Shown piece by piece: positions 1 to 10,468 of a DNA stretch of 64,000 nt; within the stretch, counting starts at the first letter, position 1, and the number at the start of each line of letters is the position of its first letter. Position numbers and translations under genes: made by a program. The notes under the pieces were generated by a model. It was not told where the DNA came from. It was given only the letters and a program-made list of their open reading frames with translations, and made no database searches. The DNA is from Babesia bovis T2Bo (lineage: Eukaryota > Apicomplexa > Aconoidasida > Piroplasmida > Babesiidae). The DNA lies in NCBI RefSeq assembly GCF_000165395.2, contig NC_010574.1, positions 1 to 64,000 on the forward strand, given 5' to 3'.

Positions 1-514
1 CTAAACCCTAAACCCTAAACCCTAAACCCTAAACCCTAAACCCTAAACCCTAAACCCTAAACCCTAAACCCTAAACCCTAAACCCTAAACCCTAAACCCT
101 AAACCCTAAACCCTAAACCCTAAACCCTAAACCCTAAAACCCTAAACCCTAAACCCTAAACCCTAAACCCTAAACCCTAAACCCTAAACCCTAAACCCTA
201 AACCCTAAACCCTAAACCCTAAACCCTAAACCCTAAACCCTAAACCCTAAACCCTAAACCCTAAACCCTAAACCCTAAAACCCTAAACCCTAAACCCTAA
301 ACCCTAAAACCCTAAAACCCTAAAACCCTAAACCCTAAACCCTAAACCCTAAACCCTAAACCCTAAACCCTAAAACCCTAAAAACCCTAAACCCTAAACC
401 CTAAACCCTAAACCCTAAAACCCTAAACCCTAAACCCTAAACCCTAAACCCTAAACCCTAAACCCTAAACCCTAAAACCCTAAACCCTAAACCCTAAACC
501 CTAAAACCCTAAAA
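1..514. repeat. Telomeric repeat array (CCCTAAA)n
   Basis: Uninterrupted tandem CCCTAAA units read 5'->3' on the plus strand, so the chromosome end lies to the left. Several units carry an extra A (CCCTAAAA, CCCTAAAAA). These become more frequent from about base 270 on and cluster at 300-400 and near 470-514. The array stops abruptly at about 514. This heptamer is the plant/apicomplexan type of telomere repeat. Confidence 0.97.
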
Positions 515-1310
515 TTGTTAGATCTCTTAACTATTTGCACCATCTACCCCACTTGGATCACACCTTCATTTTCCTTTAACCCCATAAATACCACAATGCA
601 TAAACCCTAATATCCCCAGAAGTGATGTGCCCAACAATACCAACTACCCCAGGAACACCACATGACTTCAACCCCATGTGAGTCATAGACCATCACTCTA
701 TCTACCCCATATCACCTATACCATTCACCCTAGGAGCTCCCGGTGGACCACCCAGAGATATACTAGGTGCACTACATATACGGGTAACCCTAGGGATACC
801 ATTATGGCCTACAGCACTCTATGCCCTGGCCTATTCTATCTCTCCTAGCAGTTCTCACACTGGTAAACAAGGTATCCTATACAGATGTATAGTAATATTG
901 AGTGATACAGCATATAAACCGTGAGACTTCATTGTCTACAACGCTACCACTGTACTACTGCTATATTCCGGACATTACTTGCCACTAGTTGATATGTATG
1001 CATATCTCCTTAACATCCTCATTATGCTACTATGATCACTATATAGATATAATATGAAAATAGTACTATTCAATGTACTATTACTTTTCATTTGGCGTGG
1101 TTATAATCATGACAATGGATATACTATACGGAGTACTCATCTGCTCTATGCACTGTTCTATCAAATACTACTATTTTACCTATCCTGTACAATAGATACT
1201 CAATGCTTCTAGGAAGCACTGTCTATATAAGACTGCAGTATGACTCTAGCATATTAAATATATGTCGTTTGTACTGCACATATTTAACAATACACCCTAA
1301 ATGCTGTTCA
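515..1310. other. Subtelomeric gene-free stretch
   Basis: No open reading frame with coding character on either strand. A single telomere-like relic (TAAACCCTAA) sits near 600. The remainder is non-repetitive sequence with many short TAC/AGTACT-like words, as in the other intergenic DNA of this arm. Confidence 0.6.
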
Positions 1311-1787
1311 TTAATCCAGCTTTGTCCCGTTCATATTCTTTGTAGCACCTCCACACCACCCTGACCAAGATTTAGGGTTAAATAACTTCTCGAACAGGCA
1401 TCCAATGAAATATAGTATTATTACGACGACCACCGCTGGCAACCCTAACGTCGTTGCCATTATGAACAGCAGCAAGAATATTATTACATACGCATTCCAT
1501 TCAAAATTACCATCCTTGTTCAGTATAGCGTATTCTATAGCCCATTCTTTTAGTTTCTGTTTCCACCCCTTTGGACTCTCCTGGTTCTTTGCCACTTCAT
1601 CACTAGTAGTACCTTCCACTACCACTACTTCCTCGGTATCATCTCCTTGAGTCACCTTCTCTGCCATGGCCCATGCAGCACCGTGGTAGTGGCCAGTCAC
1701 TTGGCTCAGTGAATCCAGTCTAGTAGGTGTCCAGTCCAGTGGCCATAGGGCACCCAGGGCTACCACTAGGACTGGGTAGACCAACAT
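1311..1787 (-). CDS. Small membrane protein with VESA1-tail-like N-terminus (copy A)
   Basis: A 158-residue protein of unknown function. Residues 1-25 form a short hydrophobic segment followed by GALWPLDWT, which closely resembles the membrane tail of the VESA1 alpha protein encoded at 21814-26008 (GAIWPLDWA). A polar, acidic middle (QGDDTEEVVVVEG) follows, then a strong hydrophobic stretch at about residues 100-130 and a short basic/polar end. It is a clear paralogue of the gene at 8600-9082: the first 70 residues are nearly identical, the membrane segments are diverged, and the context just upstream of the ATG is also conserved. The ATG was chosen because both copies begin MLV at the same place. 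It lies on the minus strand downstream of the polytopic protein at 2102-3238. The parasite surface or a secretory compartment is a plausible location; this is inference. Confidence 0.7.
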   Translation of the reverse strand: MLVYPVLVVALGALWPLDWTPTRLDSLSQVTGHYHGAAWAMAEKVTQGDDTEEVVVVEGTTSDEVAKNQESPKGWKQKLKEWAIEYAILNKDGNFEWNAYVIIFLLLFIMATTLGLPAVVVVIILYFIGCLFEKLFNPKSWSGWCGGATKNMNGTKLD

Positions 1788-2101
1788 GGTTACTATGGTA
1801 GGGATGGAGTGGTAGGGAGTGGTGGGGTAGTGGTGGTAGAATGGGTAGTGACGAGGAGTTGGTGGTGGAGTAGTGGTGGAATGTTAGAGTAGTGGTATTC
1901 AGTGGTGGTAGTGAATAGTGGTATCTAGTAGAAGTATCTACACTAGTGCTGCATTGCATAACGTAGTTAAATTCATATCACTACTATCTACGATATACAA
2001 AGTAAATATTACACTTCCACAATGACTATCCCAGCTACTATTGGGCCACCCAAAGTTGGGCCATCAAGTGTCACAGGGTGGTACTGTAGTCACATTTAAC
2101 A
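1788..2101. other. Intergenic, no gene seen
   Basis: About 310 bases of GTGGTAGTGG-like low-complexity sequence. It is presumably the promoter region of the small gene to the left and the 3' flank of the polytopic protein to the right. No credible reading frame. Confidence 0.4.
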
Positions 2102-3238
2102 CTATGATTCCTTTGCGATATCAGTTTCTGGTACCGTGTTCTCAGCAGTGTCAGTAGCCTTGAGACCCTTTTTCTTGGGGAGACATGAATTCCATCTCCA
2201 TGTAAGCAGACCACATCGGTATGCATACCACAATGTCGGTATGATGAGTAATATTGAGTAGCCCAGGAGGACATATGAAACAACATCAACGTCACTCGCA
2301 CCATCGGTAGCAATCTGTGTCGCTACCACTACCAAAGCTAGCAGAAGCACCACAGCAAGTATCCCGAAGCACAGATGCAGCTTTGGACATGGAAATATGG
2401 CCTTATATTCTAGGCAGTATAAGGTAATTCCTAGGGCAAGTAGGTGGACTGCTATGAAAGGGTATCCTTTAGAACTGAGTTGTACTCCACCGAGATGGGT
2501 ACCACCCAGTACTGCCAATGACAACAAAGAGGACACTGCTACCGCCGATGCTATCAGGGCAACCACTTCCGGTACTGTATATGGTAGCTTGACTGTAGTA
2601 TTCCATATAATTGCTGTGGAATAGCACTGCATAATTGGTACCGCCATGTTACCAAGGTATTGAATGATGGACTTTTCGGTATCTCCTCCTGTGGCGAAAC
2701 TGAGGTCAAAACCGATGTGGAAACCAATGCCACCACCGCGCATTGCCAGCAAGACTGTTACACCCAGTACTATGAGTACCACTAATACTACCACTATTGC
2801 ACTACCATAGCAAATGTACTGGCTCTTGCAACATGGTCTACAGAATAGATTACACTTCCAGCCGCAAAACAGGGTACCACCCAGTATAGCCAGTATTACC
2901 ACTGCAACACCGTAGATGGGATACGCCCATTCTTTACCGATGCTTGAGCTAAACATGCCCTGTAGACCCAGATATTCTATTACCACTGCCAGCACTTGTA
3001 GTAATACTAGTAATACCAGTAGTACCCAATGGTACCAGGTCATTGGGGATACGAGGTAACCCGCTTGGCGGCATTGCCATAGACATAGACCAAGCAGCGC
3101 GGTAGATAGGATAGTGGTAGTAGGTAATGTTGTAGCGTTGCCTGCGTCTATCAGGGACACCAAGAAACCCAGTGCCTGGCAGCACAAGTAGAGCCATAGA
3201 AGGACCAGTACTATGGTAGTACAGGTATTGGTATTCAT
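2102..3238 (-). CDS. Polytopic membrane protein, about 9 spans, function unknown
   Basis: A 378-residue protein that is almost entirely hydrophobic. I count about nine candidate membrane spans (for example near residues 6-30, 66-88, 102-124, 140-160, 225-246 and 290-312), with a short hydrophilic C-terminus rich in K, T and E. A FIAV motif before a late span and the spacing of the last spans recall the protein at 29951-31591, so it may be a diverged member of the same multi-transmembrane set. Single exon; the start is the first ATG of the frame and runs straight into the first span. Babesia genomes carry expanded multi-transmembrane (mtm) families near ves genes. Membership here is inferred from architecture only and is not proven. 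Confidence 0.65.
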   Translation of the reverse strand: MNTNTCTTIVLVLLWLYLCCQALGFLVSLIDAGNATTLPTTTILSTALLGLCLWQCRQAGYLVSPMTWYHWVLLVLLVLLQVLAVVIEYLGLQGMFSSSIGKEWAYPIYGVAVVILAILGGTLFCGWKCNLFCRPCCKSQYICYGSAIVVVLVVLIVLGVTVLLAMRGGGIGFHIGFDLSFATGGDTEKSIIQYLGNMAVPIMQCYSTAIIWNTTVKLPYTVPEVVALIASAVAVSSLLSLAVLGGTHLGGVQLSSKGYPFIAVHLLALGITLYCLEYKAIFPCPKLHLCFGILAVVLLLALVVVATQIATDGASDVDVVSYVLLGYSILLIIPTLWYAYRCGLLTWRWNSCLPKKKGLKATDTAENTVPETDIAKES

Positions 3239-3639
3239 AATGCGATGGGAATCTACTTGATAGTAATCAGTAATAGTGATTTACCTGTGATATGATGGGA
3301 TTCCATTGTCTTACTCAGTTGTGGTGAAGCGTTATGGAAGGATAGATACGACAAGGTGGCGTAAACTGAAGACATCTCTAAAGGGTCATTCTAGAAGCGA
3401 ATAGCCTGCACAGGGTGTGGGGGATTGGAAGCCTTTATATGGTATAGTAGAGGGGGAGATATGTTGTGGTAATGTAGAGGGTAGTCATGTGGAGTGGTGG
3501 TGTATAGGGTAGTACTGTAGTAGTACTCTATAGTACTAGATTAGTGCCACATATTTAGCATTAATGGGATCACATCACCTATCTCATGAAACATAGTATA
3601 TCACATGTTGTTCATATTACTACCCTAAGCAGTACTTAC
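3239..3639. other. Intergenic, no gene seen
   Basis: Four hundred bases between the polytopic gene and the ves1beta fragment. It contains short GTAGTACT-type words and no coding frame. Confidence 0.4.
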
Positions 3640-4211
3640 CTGGACCACTACTCCCATTCAACCTCTCCAGGTCATAGCCCATGGCCGCCATGAATGAGCC
3701 GAGACCTTTTCCGACCTCACTCAGTGTTCCATCCTGGCTCCACCTATTATTGCCACCACTCCCTCCAGTTAGGAACCCCAACTGACTGAGTCCACTCCAG
3801 ATGAGACATACTGTCCCTAGGAAAATACGGGCCAGGAGGTGGACCTTAGAGGGATCATTAGTTGTAGTAGCTCTACCTGCTATACCATGAGTCACTGTCA
3901 GTATCATAGAGTACTTACCAGTGGTACCATTGACTATGGTAGTCCATAGAGCAGTGGTCTTGCTGTAGGCCGACTGGTAGCACTTCTTGCCACCACTGGT
4001 ACCACACTTGGTACAGTCATGACTACCACTACCACCGGAACAACAGTTATCTGTACCAATCCCAGCACCACTACGTTCGCAATTCTTTCCTATCCCATTA
4101 CTCTTTCCACTACTATCCCCCTTAAGACAACACGTATCCCCTTCCTGCCACCCAACCCACTTCTGTAGTCCCAGTGCCAAGTGGTCTATCAGTGTCCCTA
4201 TGACCTCGGTA
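3640..4211 (-). pseudogene. ves1beta fragment (part of one exon)
   Basis: The minus-strand translation matches the 3' two thirds of exon 2 of the ves1beta gene at 18120-21490: shared blocks include LALGLQKWVGWQEGDTCC, VCLIWSGLSQLGFLTGG and GSFMAAMGYDLERLN. About 75 bases (4119-4194) are identical at DNA level between the copies. The exon ends at a normal donor (CCAG|GTAAGT, base 3640), but no downstream exons follow. Upstream, the homology stops near 4211 and an in-frame stop lies just beyond, so exon 1 and the promoter are missing. An intron-like insert of 39 nt (GTAAGT...TATAG, about 3882-3920, phase 1, no stop) interrupts it compared with the full copy. It is probably silent and could serve as a donor for segmental gene conversion. 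Confidence 0.8.
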
Positions 4212-4576
4212 CACTACGGTGGCTACCCTGAACAGCTACTACTTTTTTACTATATTTTCAGCAAAAGTGCAACCAAACTTGTGTGTAACATTGACTAAAT
4301 ATGCTACCAATTTTCCATAAACTTACTAATAAACATCCACTACACTTGCTACTAAACACTTACCAACATCTTCATTAGTTCACCCATTACTATATAGAAT
4401 GTCCCCTCACAAAGGTCTGTTTAGTGGGGCAACTACATATGTTGGAGTTACCCGGGTGGGGTTTTTGGCATAGTGGGGGTGGTGAGGTAGTGCAGAAACA
4501 CTGATATAGAATGCGCGCCATATATAATAGAGGGCGCCTTCGGCGCCCATTAGTATATTGACTCACCCCTGTACAG
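4212..4576. other. Core of a decayed divergent ves1 locus
   Basis: This gap lies between the beta fragment (minus strand) and the alpha fragment (plus strand), the position where an intact locus carries both first exons and the shared promoter. Neither first exon (the block encoding NLKEAIDWVLR) can be found. What remains from about 4500 resembles intron 1 of the intact alpha gene: GCGCGCC, then the 17-base hairpin at 4532-4548, then the acceptor TGTACAG. Confidence 0.6.
4532..4548. repeat. GCGCC hairpin (7-bp stem, TTC loop)
   Basis: GGGCGCCTTCGGCGCCC is a perfect inverted repeat with a three-base loop. It lies 28 bases upstream of the exon 2 acceptor of the truncated ves1alpha gene. The same core recurs at 19803, 21364, 21600 and 26022, always in or beside ves1 genes. 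Confidence 0.85.
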
Positions 4577-7500
4577 AATGTATATGTGGCCTGGCGGCGG
4601 CAGTGACTGACCTACTGCAGTCAGTACAACTGGAGTACCATGGTAAGTACTCAGTACTAGAAGTAGTACTATCTAGTACCACTACTGGTACACAGTACCT
4701 CATGGTGTCCTATAGGCTATCAAGGTGAAGCCAAGGACAAAGGCCCCCAAAAAGAGCGAGTAGAAGGTTGCCTCAACGAAGTATTCTCCCTAGTCCAGGG
4801 ACTAGGTGGTACTGCAGTGGTCCGGACCTATATAGACCAGCTGGCACAGGTACTCAGTGCACTCGTTGGGTGGAGTAAGATAGATAAGTGTTGGCAAAGA
4901 CATGGTGGTAACAATAACAATCAACATGGCAATGAACCGAATTGCGGATATTTAACAGATGTAAAAGCAAACACGCCATGCAAGGACTGTCAATGTATGA
5001 AATGGAGTGTGACCAGGCCGGAAAGCGAAGGAACACCACTGGGCAGGAAGTGTACAAGGTGTAGTGATAGTAGTGGTAGTGATGCGTGTAACTGTAGTCC
5101 TGGTGGTGGTGACTCCTGTACTGCTGAGAAGTGTAAATGCGCTCTAGCAGGTAAATGCTGCAAGTGTTGTTGTAAAAGTTGTAATGGGTGTAAGGAAAAC
5201 GCAAAGTGTAGTTGCATGATGGACGACAGCTATCACTGTCGCATATACAAGGATACATATCAGTCGGCATATATATCATACACAAGTAACAAGCACTTCG
5301 AGAAGTACGGTATGGCAGCTACGTGGAATGCATTGCATAAATTTACTGCTAATTTCGGTAGTATAAGAGGCAATCCAACCGAGAAAAGATCCAAATGTGC
5401 CCGTATCCTCCTAGGGTCAGTATGTCTCATTTGGAGTGGCCTTACTTATATGTATTGGACTGGAAAGTACCATTCCAGCAGCCCCCGGTGGAATAATCAC
5501 ATCCTGGATGGTACTGGTCTAGATGATGGTACACTGTCACAATGGCTTCAGGCCCTAGGGTTTCCTAAGGCAATGTTGAATGACGCTGGCCCTGGAAATA
5601 GGTTGGATGCTGTCATATGGGATGGGTTTAGGGGTATGTTATATTTGGGATTCCCGGATACTGGTAGTGGTAGTGGTCATGGCTGGGACACTGAGGGTAA
5701 TACATTTAGGGATCCATCTAGTATGAACTATGCTGGATATATACATACTTTAGAGAAGGGTGCATTTTGCAGCAACGGTAATGTCTTCCCTAAGAATGCT
5801 AATGGCGCCACAATTACTGAAGAACAGATGCACAAATGTGGTGCCCTCTTCAAGCTCTACATTCTATCATGTGCCTATTTCACTGGGTTACAGAACAAAG
5901 CTCCGCCGAAGGCGGGAAATACAACCCCCAAGACCATCCGGGAAATCCTCTACTGGCTAAGTGCATTGCCCTATAGTCCGGCGTACCCAGAGATACTGAA
6001 GCATGGTAAGGATAGGCTAAGAGAAGTGACACAGAAACCCGGAGACAATGGCAATGAGATACCAACACTCGCCTTTCACCAAACAGGCCGTAATGCTCCC
6101 ATTACAGTACATGAATTTAACCTGTTTGCCCACTTCCAAGCTGTGACCCAGTACTGCCCACTGGTCCTCATCGGTATCCAGGGTGGTATTCACAGTACTA
6201 ACAGGACTACTCCTGCCATCCACTCCCTCTATGCCAACACGGAGTGTCACTTCACCTATCCCACTGTGTCCATTCAAGCATACAACCAGGTGGTCCACTA
6301 CATTAGGGCTCTGTTCTACCAACTCTATTTCCTTAGGAAGCAATGTGCAGTTAAAGTGGCTCTGGGAGGGAAGTGGCGTGAATGTAGGTATGGCAAGGAT
6401 GTGGTGTCAAAGGGGGTAATCAGCTGGATGTGCCTGGGGTGTGACCCCATGGAACATGATAGGAAATGGAGGGTAAAGGAGATGGGAAATAAACTTAATA
6501 AACTACCATTAGGATCGAATGGCAGTGATGCAAAGAAGATCAAGGATGTACTGGAGGCAATAGGTCAGGTAGTGGTACAATTGGGTAATGCCCAGGAGGC
6601 ATTGGAAGGGAAGGATAAGGAGGCGATCAATGCGGTGAAGACGGCACTGGAGAAGGCTAAGGGGGAACTAGAGGAGGCGGTGAAGAAGGTGAATGGTGGG
6701 CTGGATGTGAAACTAGGGGAGGCTAAGACGGCACTAGAGGCGCTGACGAATGGTGGTAGTGGAATACTAGGGGAGGTAGGGGAGAAACTAGAGACGGCTA
6801 CTAATGGTGAGTATGATCCCGGTAAGAACAAGATAAGTGAATCTATTAATAAGGTACGGGAGGTATTGAAGGAACTGGAAAAGGTGATCAAGGAGCTGAA
6901 GAAGAAGGAAGTAGATGATGCCAACGAGCTGCTAGGTGTAGTTATGGATCCATATGTGCCTGAAAAGGAGCTACAAAATATCCTTCAAAGAGAAGTATCC
7001 CATGAGTACACAATACTCCTCTCAGCCATCGAAAAGATTATCTCCATCTGCACCTCTCCCAAGTGCAGTGCATGTGACCAACACTCCACCAAGTGCGGCC
7101 AAAAGCCAACACCCAGTATCTGTAAGACCTGCCTCCAACCCACTACCACTGGTGTCCCCTCCCCCCTCCAGGCATTCCTCGAGGATCGGTTACCAGGGTT
7201 TAGTTGTAAAGAAGTGGTGGACCAAGACGAGAACCCAGACTATCCTTCCGCTGCATCCCACTTGGGACACTGTAATGGTTCCGGTCAGTGCTGCCCATTG
7301 CCAATGGGATTTAGAGGTCAATTCTATAGTGGCAGCACCAGCGACAGCACTGGTGCACGCCTTTATGGCATCCTGTATTTCTTCAGTAACGAAAACATGA
7401 TGCAGTCGTGTGTTTATACACTGGTGAGGGTCACAGCAGCCCTTAGTGCCACTACACCACAGGTACTGGGTGATGTATTCGGGTTCTTTAGAGGTGGTAT

Positions 7501-8122
7501 TGGAGAGAAGGAAAGGGGAAAGAACAAGAAGAATTTGGTAGTGCCGTGTGATCACACTAAGGACCCATCTAAGAAAGGAGATGATGACTACTTTTGCGGC
7601 TGGTGTGCCTCTGGGTTACGGGATGAAGTTAAGAAGATAGAGTGGATACCAAAGGAAGACAATGATGGAGGGAAGTATAGAGGAAGTGTAGGAGAAGCAC
7701 TGATAAATATTAAAGGCGATAAAGGGGATAGTGTTGCTCTAAAGTCCAGTGCTGCTACTGCCAATACCTCCCTCTCACGACTCACTAAGAACTGCCAGTA
7801 CCTCTCTCCCCTAACCGGTGAACTCTATACGGCCGTGAGTGCCACATTCGGCGGAACATACCTCTCATGGGTGCTATACCTATCAGATGCACTTCATTCA
7901 GGACTAGAGTCACTATCTGACGCATTCAAGGAGATTGAATGCCGGGGCTGTAGAGACTGTGACCCCAATAAGTGCAAGAAGGGAGTCCATGGACAGGGAA
8001 GTGGACAGTGTGGATGCCAATCAATCGTATCATGTACTGGGGTACTACCAGTGCTGTACAGGTATGGCTTTGGGTATGGTAATGTAGAGGCGTTGCATTA
8101 CAGTAAGGGTGAGTTCTACTAG
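4577..8122 (+). pseudogene. Truncated ves1alpha (VESA1a) gene, lacks exon 1 and membrane tail
   Basis: Exon 2 is 4577-4642 (66 nt, 63/66 identical to exon 2 of the intact alpha gene). Exon 3 is 4716-8122 and stays in frame to its stop. The translated part keeps the VESA1 alpha architecture: a cysteine/lysine-rich domain (KCKCALAGKCCKCCCK, coded near 5125-5220), conserved blocks such as VCLIWSG and FYQLYFLRKQC, a long lysine/glutamate coiled-coil region (about 6470-6930), and the ENMMQSCVYTLVRVTAALS block. Two parts are missing. No exon 1 with a start codon exists upstream, and the protein ends shortly after GVLPVLYRYGF, about 150 residues before the transmembrane tail present in the intact copy. 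GTG at 4817 is not a start: the frame is open upstream to the acceptor at 4715. It shares 81 identical bases (4796-4876) with 22235-22315. Probably a silent sequence donor; expression is not excluded. Confidence 0.85.
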
Positions 8123-8599
8123 TCCACTTTATATACTAATGGGCGCCTTGGTCACAACTGTCATATGGAGTATTGGCGTAGTACGTGAGGAAGTAGAAAG
8201 GTTCTATGGAATATAACTACGTATAAGATTATTAAACGACCATCATTTAGCTAATACAGTGAATGTAGTGCAAAGAAGTGTATTCATACATAGTAGTGCA
8301 ATATTCCCGCCATATGGAAGGTACCTGACTGGGGTATCTAGGGTGGTGCGTATACCACCGTGTCTCACTCGGTATATAACTATGATTTTGTAACTTATTA
8401 GTAATTATCTAGCACTCTGCAGTTCTACTGAGTAACATCACGTGGCATTCATTCTTTGCTAGAATTACTGAGTGCTCCCCACTATTATGGAGTAATACTG
8501 TGTCCAGATTACTAAGCACACTAAGTAGCATCCATTACTACTCCACATCACTACTACTAAGCCACCATCTCCCACCACTGCATCACTACCATCGTAACC
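8123..8599. other. Intergenic, no gene seen
   Basis: Between the truncated ves1alpha and the second small membrane-protein gene. It holds only half of the GCGCC hairpin (GGGCGCC near 8141). The last 60 bases, rich in CCACTACTA-like words, are shared in style with the upstream flank of the paralogue at 1311-1787. Confidence 0.4.
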
Positions 8600-9082
8600 A
8601 TGTTGGTCTGTCCACTCCTAGTGGTAGCCCTAGGTGCCCTATGGCCACTGGACTGGACCCATACTAAACTGGACTCACTGAGCCCAGTGATTGGCCACTA
8701 CCACGGTACCACATGGGCCATGGCAGAGAAGGTGACTCAAGGAGATGATACCGAGGAAGTAGTGGTAGTGGAAGGCACTACTAGCGATGAAGTGGCAAAG
8801 AACAAGGAGAGCCAAAAGGGGTGGAAAGAGAAATTAAGTGAATGGTCTGCTGGTTATATTATACTGGACAAAGATGGAAAATTAAAGTGGGATATGAATC
8901 CATTTATAGTAGTGGTTATCGTTGCAATTGGATTGATGACCGGGGTGGGACCAGTGGCGATCGTGGTAATAGTGGTAGTGTATTTCATTGTTTCTATTTG
9001 TAAGTGGATAATAAATCCTAAGTCCTGGTTTGGGAGCTCTGGCAGCTCTTTGAAGAAGTTGAATGCTAAAAATGTGGATTAA
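8600..9082 (+). CDS. Small membrane protein with VESA1-tail-like N-terminus (copy B)
   Basis: A 160-residue paralogue of the protein at 1311-1787, function unknown. Residues 1-20 are hydrophobic and run into GALWPLDWTHTKLDSLS. Both DNA and protein resemble the C-terminal membrane tail of the ves1alpha product coded near 25840-25900. An acidic, valine-rich middle (about residues 45-60), a lysine-rich stretch, and a long hydrophobic segment (about 97-135, probably one or two spans) follow, with a polar C-terminus. The two copies are nearly identical over the first 70 residues and diverge in the membrane segment. It lies 477 bases downstream of the truncated ves1alpha, on the same strand, about where a detached ves1 3' end would lie. 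Whether the N-terminus is a signal peptide or an anchor cannot be decided by eye. Confidence 0.72.
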   Translation: MLVCPLLVVALGALWPLDWTHTKLDSLSPVIGHYHGTTWAMAEKVTQGDDTEEVVVVEGTTSDEVAKNKESQKGWKEKLSEWSAGYIILDKDGKLKWDMNPFIVVVIVAIGLMTGVGPVAIVVIVVVYFIVSICKWIINPKSWFGSSGSSLKKLNAKNVD

Positions 9083-10468
9083 CCAACAAAATCTTAGATA
9101 TATCGCTGAGTATATATTCTAGAAACGACATACATTTAATATGCTGGAGTTATATTGTAGTGCAGATACAGTTCTTCTTAGAAGCATTGATTATTTATTG
9201 TACTGAATATATAGAACAGTGGCCTTACGTTGTGCAGTACATGGACAGCATGAACATTCTATGGAGTACATCTATTGTCATGATCACAACTAATGTAAAG
9301 TGACAGTACATTGAGCAGTACTATTGTGCATAGTGTATTTATGTAGTGATCATGGTAGGAAAGGTACATTTCAAGGATATATTAACAGATAGCAAATGAT
9401 GGCCAGTAATCCATGAGGTAAGGTGTTATATAAGGTAAATAGTTTTGTAGGGTGTGGTGCTGTAGGGCATATACCCCGTATGGGGTTTATAGAGTTTATG
9501 TTATATGGTGTATCTGGGGGTTTGTAGTGTTGTAGGGTAGATAGTGTATTATTGGGTACACTGCCAATGATTGAACAGGATATATAGTGTTATAGTAACA
9601 ATGGGGAGATCTTCTGCATATTAGCAACATTGCTAGACACTGTTTGACTGGACACCACACAGGTGTTCAGTGTACAATATGTTGCACTGTGACATAATAT
9701 AATAAATGTTAGGGGTTTTATAGAATATAGTTCTATAATGTTGCTAGGTTGGGCACTTCACAGTGCCATGTGGTACCATTTAGACAAGTAACTGACACCG
9801 TATAATGCTATTTTGGGGTCCATCTAGGATTATAGGGATGTTCATGAGAAACCACGCATATGTAACTGTAATGGACATTGTTACTATAGTGACCTGGGAA
9901 CTAGTGGTTCATCAATAGATAGGAATTCACTACTGCCTAGACATTTACCATTTCCTAGGGAGTAAGGATCCTTACCGCTTCTTGATGAATTCAAACCACA
10001 GGGTAGTATTGTACAATAATGCTGTAAGATAGCACTTTACGGGAACCCACTTGTGTACATACCTTATATAGCACTTGTCTACATAACTGGCTGCCAGGAG
10101 GACACGAGCATAATCTCCTATGAACAATAAAGAGTCAATCTTTAACCCATCCATTGGTAACATACAATAGCAAAGTAACATATAACTCTATGGAAACTGT
10201 CATAATGATATTGTCGTGTCTAGTGTATATTGCGACAGGGTATGTTGAAGTATCGACAATAGAGATCCCAGGAATACATCACCATGTCTTATTCCACATT
10301 AAATTCACTCTACCTTACCTAGTCAAAATTACATAGCAACAACCATTCTAGAGAAGTATTTTCCATAGTAACGCATGTACTATGCATGGCACTTGTACTA
10401 TAGATGGGGCATTAAAACAACTATAGGCCCGACAGTTGGTAAGATCAATCTCTACTAATATTAACAAG
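9083..10468. other. Gene-poor gap
   Basis: About 1.4 kb with no convincing coding sequence on either strand. Short open frames near 9972-10336 have no recognisable features. The final 30 bases form the leader of the repeat-containing secreted protein. Confidence 0.5.

Noticed and set aside
9972..10181. 69-codon minus-strand frame with hydrophobic stretches
   Set aside because: Too short, no plausible extension through introns, overlapped by another featureless frame.
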